From an uncultured Collinsella sp. (lineage in GTDB: Bacteria; Actinomycetota; Coriobacteriia; Coriobacteriales; Coriobacteriaceae), in NCBI GenBank assembly GCA_937950415.1, contig CALFDL010000328.1:1-12586 (forward strand): a stretch of 12,586 nucleotides of DNA. The letters are read 5' to 3'. Positions 1 to 5,128 of the stretch are shown here, piece by piece. The translations under genes and the position numbers were made by a program. The notes beneath the pieces were generated by a model. That model was not told the origin of the DNA. It saw only the letters and a program-made list of their open reading frames with translations, and did no database searches. Numbering within the stretch: the stretch's first letter is position 1; each line of letters begins with the position of its first letter.

Positions 1-2
1 CG

Positions 3-761
3 CAGATGTCGTCGAGTTTTGCTAACCTGGCGAGCGCCATGTGTGTGGATGCAAGCGCCTTTGCCCGCGCCATCCATTTCAACATGGACGCCGAGGACCT
101 GAGTTCGCTCATGATGAGTTACGCCAAGGCGTCGAAGCTCACCTACGACAACAATCTGACCACGTTGGGCTACGCGGATGAAGCGGACCCCATCTCGGTC
201 AAGATTTTCCCGCGTGACTTTGAGGCCAAGGAGCGCGTACTCGATCATATCGATGCGTACAACAAGCAGGTCAAAGCCGCCGGCCACGACGAGCAGGCAA
301 TCTCGTACACCGACTACATGGGCATCATCATGGGCTCGGTGACCGACATCGTGAATACCATCAGCTTGGTGCTCATCGCGTTCGTGAGCATCAGCCTGGT
401 CGTCAGCTCCATCATGATCGGCATCATCACCTACATCAGCGTACTGGAGCGCAAGAAGGAGATCGGCATCCTACGTGCGATCGGCGCGTCGAAGCGCAAC
501 GTGGCCAACGTGTTTAACGCCGAGACGTTTATCGAAGGTCTCATTGCCGGCGTCTTTGCCATTGTCGTCGTGGTGGCCGTGAGTTTCCCGGTTAATACCT
601 GGGCACTTGCTGCCAAGCAGGTACCCAACCTGATGAGCCTACCCGTGCAGGATGCGCTGGTGCTCATCGCAATTTCAGTGCTGCTGACGGTCGTTGCCGG
701 CCTGCTGCCGGCCCGCAGCGCATCCAAGAAGGATCCCGTCGAAGCCCTGCGCTCTGAATAA
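3..761 (+). CDS. ABC transporter permease, MacB/FtsX type (C-terminal part)
   Basis: The reading frame is open to the left window edge, so the true start is outside; about 252 codons are visible. Numbering from the first Met at position 6, a soluble, presumably extracytoplasmic segment covers residues 1-112. Three hydrophobic segments follow at about 115-145, 174-197 and 216-236. The loop after the first is ERKKEIGILRAIGAS (about 148-162), the hallmark of FtsX/MacB permeases, and the tail PARSASKKDPVEALRSE is the usual C-terminus. Proteins of this family work with a cytoplasmic ATPase to move lipids, peptides or drugs, or to transmit force across the membrane; the substrate cannot be read from this fragment. 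The partner ATPase is not in the window and may lie upstream or be fused to the missing N-terminal part. Confidence 0.9.
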   Translation, partial: QMSSSFANLASAMCVDASAFARAIHFNMDAEDLSSLMMSYAKASKLTYDNNLTTLGYADEADPISVKIFPRDFEAKERVLDHIDAYNKQVKAAGHDEQAISYTDYMGIIMGSVTDIVNTISLVLIAFVSISLVVSSIMIGIITYISVLERKKEIGILRAIGASKRNVANVFNAETFIEGLIAGVFAIVVVVAVSFPVNTWALAAKQVPNLMSLPVQDALVLIAISVLLTVVAGLLPARSASKKDPVEALRSE

Positions 762-764
762 TGC

Positions 765-787
765 GACAAAGGGACAGTCCCTTTGTC
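765..787. repeat. Perfect 23-bp palindrome between permease and dus
   Basis: Arms of 11 bp (GACAAAGGGAC at 765-775 and GTCCCTTTGTC at 777-787) surround a single A. It starts 4 bp after the permease stop codon. It could form a 10-bp hairpin with a CAG loop, but no T-run follows, so it is not a textbook intrinsic terminator. It looks like a dispersed REP-like palindrome or a factor-binding site. Confidence 0.7.
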
Positions 788-814
788 ACGTCCGTTGATA
801 TGAGAGAAGAGTAG

Positions 815-1768
815 ATGATCCTTTCGCTGGCCCCTATGGAGGGGATTACCGGGCATGTGTTCCGTCGCGTGCATGCGGAGTGCTTCGGTGCACTCGATTG
901 TTATTACACGCCGTTTTTGCCGCCGCCGCGGGTGGGAAACCGCTTTGGCGGCAAGGCGTTTAAGGAGATCGATCCTGCCAACAACCAGGGGCTCAACGTA
1001 GTGCCCCAGCTCATGTCCAAGAACGCGGACGAGTTTGTGTGGGCGGCACAGGTGCTCGCCGACATGGGATACCGTGAGGTCAATCTTAACCTTGGCTGCC
1101 CCTCGGGAACGGTTGTCGCCAAGGGCAAAGGATCGGGTTTCTTGCGCAACTTGGACGAGCTCGAGGTGTTCTTGAGCGATGTGTGCGAGCGGTCGCCGTT
1201 GCCGGTATCGGTCAAAACTAGGCTGGGGCTCGAGGACGACGACGAGTATGAGCGCGTGCTCGATCTGTATTGCCGCATGCCGCTGGCAGAGCTAATCGTG
1301 CATCCGCGTGTGCAAAAGGACCGCTATACGGGCTCGCCGCGCAAGGAGTTCTATGGCGAGACTCTGGAGCGTGCGCCGTTCTCGGTTGCCTATAACGGCG
1401 ACATTTTTGATCTTGAGGATATGGATGCGCTGGTGGAGGCCTATCCCGGCACGCGCCATGTAATGCTGGGGCGCGGCCTCCTCGCGAACCCCGCGCTGGC
1501 TCGCATGGTCAAGGGCGGCCCTGCTGCCACGGCTGCTGAGCTGCAGCGCTTCCACGACACGCTGTTTGCGGCCTATGCAGAAGAGATTGGCGGTAACGCG
1601 GTCTTTCGTATGAAGGAGTGGTGGTTCTACGCCAAGTGCGCTTTCGCCGACCCCGCTACTGTTCACAAGCTCGTACGCAAGACTAAAAAGGTCGACGAAT
1701 ATCGCGCCGCCGTCGAGCGCGTCTTTCGCGAGCAGCCACTTGCACTCATAGCTCGCTTCCACGGCTAG
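815..1768 (+). CDS. dus: tRNA-dihydrouridine synthase
   Basis: The 317-residue protein has the length and motifs of the FMN-dependent Dus family, which reduces uridine to dihydrouridine in the tRNA D-loop using NADPH. The N-terminus LAPMEGITGHVFRR is the FMN-binding first strand of the TIM barrel. NLNLGCPSG carries the catalytic Cys95 that protonates the base. VKTRLG (about 138), HPR (about 162), NGDI (about 193-196) and LGRGLLANP (about 217-225) are the later barrel-strand motifs that hold the phosphate and FMN. The start is supported by the purine-rich GAGAGAAGAG just upstream. The DusA/B/C subtype cannot be assigned safely by eye; the APMEGI start resembles DusC-like members. The stop codon is the first part of a long inverted repeat. 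Confidence 0.95.
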   Translation: MILSLAPMEGITGHVFRRVHAECFGALDCYYTPFLPPPRVGNRFGGKAFKEIDPANNQGLNVVPQLMSKNADEFVWAAQVLADMGYREVNLNLGCPSGTVVAKGKGSGFLRNLDELEVFLSDVCERSPLPVSVKTRLGLEDDDEYERVLDLYCRMPLAELIVHPRVQKDRYTGSPRKEFYGETLERAPFSVAYNGDIFDLEDMDALVEAYPGTRHVMLGRGLLANPALARMVKGGPAATAAELQRFHDTLFAAYAEEIGGNAVFRMKEWWFYAKCAFADPATVHKLVRKTKKVDEYRAAVERVFREQPLALIARFHG

Positions 1769-1828
1769 TTGGTCGTTGGGGACGTTCTTTAACGACTAGT
1801 CATTTAAGAACGTCTCCAATGACTAGCC
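1763..1828. repeat. Long imperfect inverted repeat overlapping the dus stop codon
   Basis: GGCTAGT (1763-1769, containing the dus TAG stop) pairs with ACTAGCC (1822-1828). After a 4-nt bulge, 1774-1789 pairs with 1806-1821 without a break, including two G·U pairs, and a short GACTAGTC palindrome closes the top. On the plus strand the structure is followed by CACAAAAAGC rather than T residues, so it is not a clear terminator for dus. A degenerate relative lies at 2486-2541, and the right arm recurs at 2886-2908, which marks it as a member of a local repeat family. Confidence 0.7.
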
Positions 1829-1903
1829 ACAAAAAGCTGTACGTCAGCATCCAAAGATGTCGAAAGATGTCGACTTTGGATGCCGGCGTATATGTTTGGG
1901 TCG
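1804..1903. repeat. Composite direct repeat, copy 1 (partner at 2886-2980)
   Basis: The segment from TTAAGAACGTC to GTTTGGGTCG matches 2886-2980 in the same orientation. The 72 bases from 1832 to 1903 differ from 2909-2980 at about 7 positions; the preceding 25 bases match more loosely, with a small gap. The unit joins the right arm of the 1763-1828 palindrome to the terminator hairpin at 1838-1892. The two copies bracket the ribbon-helix-helix gene and the micro-ORF element. Confidence 0.7.
1838..1892 (-). terminator. Intrinsic-terminator-like hairpin, copy 1
   Basis: Nineteen-base arms 1838-1856 and 1874-1892 pair with two G·U wobbles and one A·C mismatch around a 17-nt loop. Read on the minus strand, the stem is followed by CAGCTTTTTG. 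It begins 27 bases after the stop codon of the minus-strand ribbon-helix-helix gene, which suits a terminator for that gene. Read on the plus strand it is followed by ATGTTTGGG, so some action on readthrough from dus is possible. A closely related hairpin lies at 2915-2969. Confidence 0.6.
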
Positions 1904-1918
1904 GCGGGGGAGTGGAGT

Positions 1919-2185
1919 CTAGGCAATCATTGCGTCGAGCGTGATGAGCTCTCTGAGTCGCTCCGTGCGTGTTTGCCCATGGCGCTTTGCTTTTGCGTCA
2001 AAGGCTTCAAGGACCGATTCACCCACACGTGCCGATAAAACAACGCTTGGCTCATCAGAGATCGACGGCCTTCCCAGCTTGATGGTGCGACCCTTCGGCC
2101 ACCCATCTTTTTCGTATGCCTCTGCGGCTTTCTCCAACTCTCCGGGAGCAAACCCCATCATCTTTTCGAGCTGCTTAGCGTCCAT
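1919..2185 (-). CDS. Ribbon-helix-helix (CopG-like) protein, probable orphan antitoxin
   Basis: The 88-residue protein has a charged, helical N-terminal part (about 1-35), a GRPSISDEPSV linker (from about residue 38) and a C-terminal half of the form SVVLSARVGESVLEAFDAKA. This is followed by HGQTRTERLRELI, which fits the strand-helix-helix pattern of ribbon-helix-helix DNA-binding domains (strand about 48-53, helices about 55-67 and 71-80). Such small proteins are commonly antitoxins that bind their toxin through one end and repress their own promoter through the RHH dimer. AGGAGG lies 4 bases before the ATG. No toxin ORF is found on either side on this strand: downstream is a terminator hairpin and upstream is non-coding. 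It is therefore an orphan antitoxin or a stand-alone repressor. Confidence 0.7.
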   Translation of the reverse strand: MDAKQLEKMMGFAPGELEKAAEAYEKDGWPKGRTIKLGRPSISDEPSVVLSARVGESVLEAFDAKAKRHGQTRTERLRELITLDAMIA

Positions 2186-2239
2186 AGCGCCTCCTATCGA
2201 TCGGCATAATGTCGAGCACAGGTCAACGGATAATCTTTT

Positions 2240-2269
2240 TGTATACAGTCTTGTAGAAAAAACAAACAG
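2240..2269 (-). promoter_or_regulatory. Possible promoter of the ribbon-helix-helix gene
   Basis: On the minus strand a TATACA -10 (2240-2245) is preceded at 18 bases by a weak CTGTTT -35 (2264-2269), in an AT-rich stretch about 55 bases before the start codon. The -10 sits in the small palindrome TGTATACA (2240-2247). A second palindrome, GCTAATTAGC, lies at 2278-2287. Either could be an operator for the RHH dimer, but this is inference. Confidence 0.35.
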
Positions 2270-2287
2270 TTTATCAGGCTAATTAGC

Positions 2288-2458
2288 TTGTTTTGACCCG
2301 CGTGTTCGATAGAAAATGAGCATTGACGGCTTCGATACTCCTTTGCTTTTCAGCCTGGAATTTGGATGCTCATTGAACTTCCGGAGGGGAGCGCTTTATT
2401 AAGCTATCGAGATTCTGGGCATGAACTCTCACTGGTCTTCGGTAATGGGACCAGCTTA
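2288..2458. other. Non-coding stretch without a recognised gene
   Basis: I see no supported gene here on either strand. ATGAGCAT (2316-2323) and ATGCTCAT (2366-2373) form distant 8-bp inverted arms, and CTGGTC/GACCAG (2432-2437 and 2449-2454) forms a small hairpin. The sequence is AT-richer than the flanking genes, and no toxin remnant for the neighbouring RHH protein could be recognised. Confidence 0.5.
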
Positions 2459-2483
2459 ATTCGCGACACAGTGTGTCGCGAAT
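2459..2483. repeat. Perfect 25-bp palindrome
   Basis: ATTCGCGACACA (2459-2470) and TGTGTCGCGAAT (2472-2483) are perfect 12-bp reverse complements around one G. No T-run follows on either strand, so it is more like a binding site or REP-like hairpin than a terminator. It stands at the left border of the block of repeats that continues to 2980. Confidence 0.7.
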
Positions 2484-2485
2484 GG

Positions 2486-2541
2486 GAGTAGTCGTTAGGT
2501 GTCCTTCAATGGCTACTCATATAAGAACGTCCAAGTGTCGG
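2486..2541. repeat. Degenerate relative of the 1763-1828 palindrome
   Basis: GAGTAGTCGTT (2486-2496) pairs with AATGGCTACTC (2508-2518) through 11 pairs, two of them G·U. The following CATATAAGAACGTCCAAG resembles CATTTAAGAACGTCTCCAA of the element after dus. An alignment by eye of about 50 bases shows roughly two thirds identity with small gaps, so this is an old or rearranged copy. Confidence 0.45.
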
Positions 2542-2605
2542 ATTTTGTCATTTAGTGTCGTTCTCAGCGACTATTCTGGAGGGTCGTGGTCAAAAAAGGG
2601 CAAAT

Positions 2606-2647
2606 ATGAGTACTGTTGCCATTATGGTTGCATTTATTTTGCTATAA
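2606..2647 (+). CDS. Hydrophobic micro-ORF, plus copy (13 aa)
   Basis: ATG at 2606 lies 5 bases after an AAAAAAGGG Shine-Dalgarno-like sequence and opens a 13-codon frame, MSTVAIMVAFILL, closed by TAA. A terminator-like hairpin starts 5 bases later. The oppositely oriented copy at 2721-2795 begins MSTATCLVAAILI, sharing MST, VA and IL in the same positions with other changes mostly conservative. Similarity at the peptide level just beyond the identical 30-bp core suggests the frame may be translated, but it could also be by-product similarity of a repeat. Function unknown. Confidence 0.3.
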   Translation: MSTVAIMVAFILL

Positions 2648-2652
2648 ATAGC

Positions 2653-2694
2653 AGCTCCTGATGAGATTTGTTCCCATTAGGAGCTACTTTTATT
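2653..2694 (+). terminator. Intrinsic-terminator-like hairpin after the plus micro-ORF
   Basis: AGCTCCTGATG (2653-2663) pairs with CATTAGGAGCT (2675-2685) over 11 bp with one G·U, around an 11-nt loop. ACTTTTATT follows on the plus strand. This is the best intrinsic terminator candidate on the plus strand in the repeat island, and it suggests a short transcript starting near the 2586 arm. Confidence 0.6.
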
Positions 2695-2720
2695 GAACAT
2701 ATGAGGAGAAATAGCGTCGT

Positions 2721-2795
2721 CTACGGACGTATGGAACGTTGAATAGCTCCTGAAGTGATCAAAATCGCTGCTACTAAACAGGTAGCAGTACTCAT
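2721..2795 (-). CDS. Hydrophobic micro-ORF, minus copy (24 aa)
   Basis: This is the mirror partner of the 2606-2647 frame. It has the same AAAAAAGGG-CAAAT-ATG start context and a first-half sequence MSTATCLVAAILITSG, followed by a polar tail AIQRSIRP and a TAG stop. A 7-bp hairpin (CTGCTAC 2768-2774, GTAGCAG 2782-2788) falls within codons 3-10. The tail may be non-original sequence added by loss of an earlier stop. The two micro-ORFs converge, so overlapping transcripts would be partly complementary. Function unknown. Confidence 0.25.
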   Translation of the reverse strand: MSTATCLVAAILITSGAIQRSIRP

Positions 2796-2885
2796 ATTTG
2801 CCCTTTTTTGACCACAGCCCTCTCGGAAACCTTTCCAGAGGCGTCAAACAGCCATAATCCAAAGGTCGCCTCAAACAATTAGCCG

Positions 2886-2980
2886 GCTAAGAGCGTCCAT
2901 GGCTACCCAAAAGCTGTACGCCAGCATCCAAAGATGTCGGAAATGGTCGACTTTGGATGCTGGCGTACATGTTTGGGTCG
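2886..2980. repeat. Composite direct repeat, copy 2 (partner at 1804-1903)
   Basis: The segment begins with a shortened version of the 1804-1830 part (TAAGAGCGTCC then ATGGCTACCC). It continues with a close match through the hairpin to GTTTGGGTCG. It lies just downstream of the minus-strand glutaredoxin-like gene, as copy 1 lies downstream of the minus-strand RHH gene. Confidence 0.7.
2915..2969 (-). terminator. Intrinsic-terminator-like hairpin, copy 2
   Basis: Perfect 19-bp arms (2915-2933 and 2951-2969) surround a 17-nt loop. On the minus strand CAGCTTTTGGG follows. It lies 45 bases after the stop codon of the glutaredoxin-like gene and probably terminates the 4139-3015 operon. All three imperfect positions of copy 1 (1838-1892) are Watson-Crick pairs here. 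Confidence 0.65.
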
Positions 2981-3014
2981 TATAGGTTGGGGCGAGACGG
3001 TCGCAACGCGAGTG

Positions 3015-3260
3015 TTAGAGTAGGTTCTCCTGTGCCCACGCGATGATGTCGCTCGACTCGTAGAGTGGTTTGCCGTCGATGAACAGGCAGGGAACCTGGC
3101 GTTTTCCGCCGACGGCGATGAGTGTCTGCTCGGCTTCGGTATCGGTCGTGATATTGCGCTCGGGAATGGTCACACCGTTATCGGCCAAAAAGCGCTTGAC
3201 TTTTATGCAATACGGGCAGCCGGTCATAACGTAGAGTGTGAGCTCGTGATCAGTGGCCAT
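3015..3260 (-). CDS. Glutaredoxin-like thiol-disulfide oxidoreductase
   Basis: The 81-residue protein starts at MATDHEL, where GGAG lies 6 bases upstream; an in-frame Met 13 codons earlier lacks this context. The redox motif CPYC is at residues 15-18 (TGCPYCIKVKRFL), the cis-proline motif QVPCLFIDG at about 55-63, and a C-terminal helix follows ESSDII. This is the complete thioredoxin fold of small glutaredoxins, which reduce disulfides or mixed disulfides in the cytoplasm. An unusual extra Cys58 directly follows the cis-proline. The gene lies 51 bases after the regulator at 3312-4139 on the same strand, so it is probably co-transcribed with it and ends at the 2915-2969 hairpin. In a glutathione-poor Gram-positive the reductant may be another thiol or thioredoxin reductase. 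Confidence 0.9.
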   Translation of the reverse strand: MATDHELTLYVMTGCPYCIKVKRFLADNGVTIPERNITTDTEAEQTLIAVGGKRQVPCLFIDGKPLYESSDIIAWAQENLL

Positions 3261-3311
3261 GGGTCTCCAATCGGTTGAGGTTTCGATTGAAATACCCAAA
3301 GCTGCCGCGGT

Positions 3312-4139
3312 CTATGCGCGGACCAGTGACGACTCGATGGCTTGGACCAGAAACGCCGTGGCTCCGGTGCCGCAGGGCTTGTCGTAGTAGTCGATAAAGC
3401 GCTGATCGGCAAGATAGCCGTGGGTGAGGCCCAGGTATGCTTCGTCTTGGGGCTCGTGTCCCCAATTAAGGCCAATCCATCGGCGATGCATCGCGACGAG
3501 TTTGCGGGCCTCGTTGCTCTCCGGGTCGTCAATGCCCATGGCGATCGATAGCTGGCCCAGAACAGCGCGTTCAAGTTCCTTCATGTCGTTCCATGTCTCG
3601 GGGTCCATGTCCAGCAGCGCTTCGTTTGCCGCATCGATAGCCTCATTGCCATAGCGCACCCGGGCTTCGGCACCGTAGCGTTCCTCGTTTTCCTGCACGG
3701 TGCGCCAGCGCTCCAGTTGCGGCAGGACGGCGCCCATGAGCGAGACGGCTTCGTCGAGCGACATGCCGGTGTTTTGCGCCAGCCGCGGGGCACAATCCTC
3801 GATCATTGCCTCCATGGTGATGTCATAGGTGTACTTGCCGTGGTCGTAGCACCACTTGCAGTAATGATCGGTCGCGGTGCCCGCAGCGTCGGTGCCGCAG
3901 TCGTCGGGCGTGAGTATCATGCCGCAGCTCTGGCAATAGTGCTCGGGCATTTCGAGCAGGTGGGGCAGAGGCTCGCCGGTCACGGCGGCGATGAGCTTCA
4001 TCATGTCGATGCCAGGGGTGACTTCGCCGCGTTCCCAACGGCTGACGGCTTGGCGTGTGACGAAGAGCTTGGCGGCAAGTTGCTCTTGGGTGAGGTGGTG
4101 GGCGCGACGGACAGCAATGAGCTTTTCTGCGAAGGCCAT
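3312..4139 (-). CDS. XRE-type HTH regulator with zinc ribbon and TipAS-like domain
   Basis: The 275-residue protein has three parts. Residues 5-62 are a classic XRE helix-turn-helix (RRAHHLTQEQLAAKLFVTRQ, then AVSRWERGEVTP). Residues 67-100 hold CxxC at 69/72 and CxxC at 94/97, a putative zinc ribbon. Residues about 104-272 are helical and contain RWIGLNWGHEPQDEAYLGL and YLADQRFIDYYDKPCG, which resemble the TipAS ligand-binding domain of TipA/MerR-family regulators (W-x-W region and the D-x-RF-x-x-YYD segment). The likely role is a transcription factor sensing a small molecule, or metal/redox state through the Cys pairs. GGAG lies 6 bases before the ATG. It is divergent from trmO and heads an operon with the glutaredoxin-like gene. 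Confidence 0.85.
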   Translation of the reverse strand: MAFAEKLIAVRRAHHLTQEQLAAKLFVTRQAVSRWERGEVTPGIDMMKLIAAVTGEPLPHLLEMPEHYCQSCGMILTPDDCGTDAAGTATDHYCKWCYDHGKYTYDITMEAMIEDCAPRLAQNTGMSLDEAVSLMGAVLPQLERWRTVQENEERYGAEARVRYGNEAIDAANEALLDMDPETWNDMKELERAVLGQLSIAMGIDDPESNEARKLVAMHRRWIGLNWGHEPQDEAYLGLTHGYLADQRFIDYYDKPCGTGATAFLVQAIESSLVRA

Positions 4140-4169
4140 AACGGCTCCTTTCTGCTGGTTGATGGCTTA

Positions 4170-4198
4170 AGTATACGCGGCGGCTGGTGCCCTTCCAA
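4170..4198 (-). promoter_or_regulatory. Sigma-70-type promoter of the HTH regulator operon
   Basis: On the minus strand TTGGAA (4193-4198) and TATACT (4170-4175) are separated by exactly 17 bases, a strong housekeeping promoter match. Transcription would start near 4163, giving a leader of about 24 bases with a GGAG ribosome-binding site. Confidence 0.65.
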
Positions 4199-4236
4199 GC
4201 AACTGTTGGTTGCACGACAGGGACCGCGATAAAGAA

Positions 4237-4272
4237 TTGCGCGCAACACCCCACGCCCCCATGCCGTACAAT
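4237..4272 (+). promoter_or_regulatory. Probable trmO promoter giving a leaderless mRNA
   Basis: TACAAT at 4267-4272 is a near-consensus -10 element, and the ATG at 4280 begins 7 bases after it, where transcription would start. No Shine-Dalgarno sequence precedes that ATG. No good -35 lies at the usual spacing. TTGCGC at 4237 is 24 bases from the -10, and is part of the perfect palindrome TTGCGCGCAA (4237-4246), which could be an operator. Confidence 0.5.
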
Positions 4273-4279
4273 GACCGGC

Positions 4280-5017
4280 ATGGAACCTATTGCACACATA
4301 CATACCGACCTGCCGCAGAAGTTCGGCATTCCGCGCAACAGTTTTTTGGCGCCTCATCTGCAGGGACGTATCGTATTTGAGCCGGAATTTGCCTCCAATG
4401 CAGCGGTTGAGGGCCTGGACTCCTTCTCTCACCTATGGCTGCTGTGGCGTTTTGAAAACGGCACGCCCGGCGGCACGGCTAAGGACATAGCTGCCGATGC
4501 CAAGTCGCAGGACAGGTCCGGAACTAATGCCAAGTGGTCGAAAACCGTGCGTCCGCCGCGTCTGGGCGGAGCCGAGCGTGTGGGCGTCTTTGCCACGCGC
4601 AGTCCGTTTCGCCCTAATCCCATCGGGCTCACCTGCGTCAAGCTTGATCGTGTCGAGCTCACCGACGATGGCCCCATCATCCATGTGCTGGGGGCCGACC
4701 TGCGCGATGGCACGCCCGTCTACGACATTAAGCCCTACATTCCGTTTGCGGACTGTCACCCGGATGCAACGGGCGGCTGGATTGAGGATGCTCCGTGGCA
4801 AGAGCTCGATGTTGAGTTCCCGCAGGCTCTTCAAGACATGGTCCCGCCCGCAAAGCTCCCCGGTCTGGTCGAGGTTCTTCGCCAAGATCCGCGCCGCGCG
4901 GGCAGCAAGCACGAGCCAAACCGCGTTTATCACTTGGCATACGCCGGACTCGACGTGTCTTTTACCGTTGACGGAACCAGGCTAACGGTGGTCGCCATCA
5001 CCGACGCGCGAGACTAA
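4280..5017 (+). CDS. trmO: tRNA (N6-threonylcarbamoyladenosine(37)-N6)-methyltransferase TrmO
   Basis: The 245-residue protein fits the TrmO/TsaA (YaeB) family, which methylates t6A37 to m6t6A in tRNA using S-adenosylmethionine in a beta-barrel fold. Family motifs are present in order: GIPRNSFLAP (about 16-25), AVEGLDSFSHLWLLWRFE (about 42-59), VGVFATRSPFRPNPIG (about 101-116, the SAM-site signature) and DGTPVYDIKPYIPFAD (about 143-158). The length is close to the usual 235 residues. The ATG at 4280 is preferred because it starts the conserved length and sits at the predicted transcription start; an upstream in-frame ATG at 4271 overlaps the -10 element. MalY/PatB follows 111 bases later with no clear terminator between. 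Confidence 0.92.
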   Translation: MEPIAHIHTDLPQKFGIPRNSFLAPHLQGRIVFEPEFASNAAVEGLDSFSHLWLLWRFENGTPGGTAKDIAADAKSQDRSGTNAKWSKTVRPPRLGGAERVGVFATRSPFRPNPIGLTCVKLDRVELTDDGPIIHVLGADLRDGTPVYDIKPYIPFADCHPDATGGWIEDAPWQELDVEFPQALQDMVPPAKLPGLVEVLRQDPRRAGSKHEPNRVYHLAYAGLDVSFTVDGTRLTVVAITDARD

Positions 5018-5128
5018 CCAGCCATTCGTCCGCACCCGTCAAATTAAGCACCAAACTCCGCGCCAAAACCGCCCACGCTGGTGGACAATAACGCCTACCA
5101 AAACAATCACTTTGCATGGGAGCTCAGC

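Larger units (their letters stand above)
2579..2822. repeat. Inverted-repeat element with 30-bp identical cores (MITE-like or paired micro-ORF element)
   Basis: The bases 2586-2615 and the reverse complement of 2786-2815 are identical over 30 bp. Similarity extends to 2579-2620 versus 2781-2822 (38 of 42). Each arm reads GGTCAAAAAAGGGCAAAT followed by ATGAGTACTG, pointing inward. The 170-bp interior holds a terminator-like hairpin (2653-2694) and a short hairpin (2768-2788). No transposase is present. No clear target-site duplication could be seen beside the arms, so mobility is only a possibility. Confidence 0.75.

Noticed and set aside
2473..2661. A 62-codon plus-strand frame across the repeat island
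   Set aside because: It runs through the 2486-2541 hairpin and the inverted-repeat arm, has no ribosome-binding site and no recognisable fold. Its similarity to the frame at 2677-2874 (WSKKGKYEYC) comes only from the identical 30-bp arms read in the same frame.
2579..2822. Insertion sequence with transposase
   Set aside because: The interior is only 170 bp and encodes no transposase; a non-autonomous element remains possible but no target duplication could be seen.
2677..2874. A 65-codon minus-strand frame across the repeat island
   Set aside because: As above, it is the counterpart of the arm similarity; the micro-ORF in another frame has the better start context.
1804..2980. CRISPR array
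   Set aside because: There are only two direct copies almost 1.1 kb apart plus palindromic relatives; no regular repeat-spacer spacing and no cas genes.
5018..5128. Promoter for the MalY/PatB gene around GACAATAAC (5084-5092)
   Set aside because: The -10-like sequence has no -35 at a suitable distance and no other support, so it is not listed as a feature.
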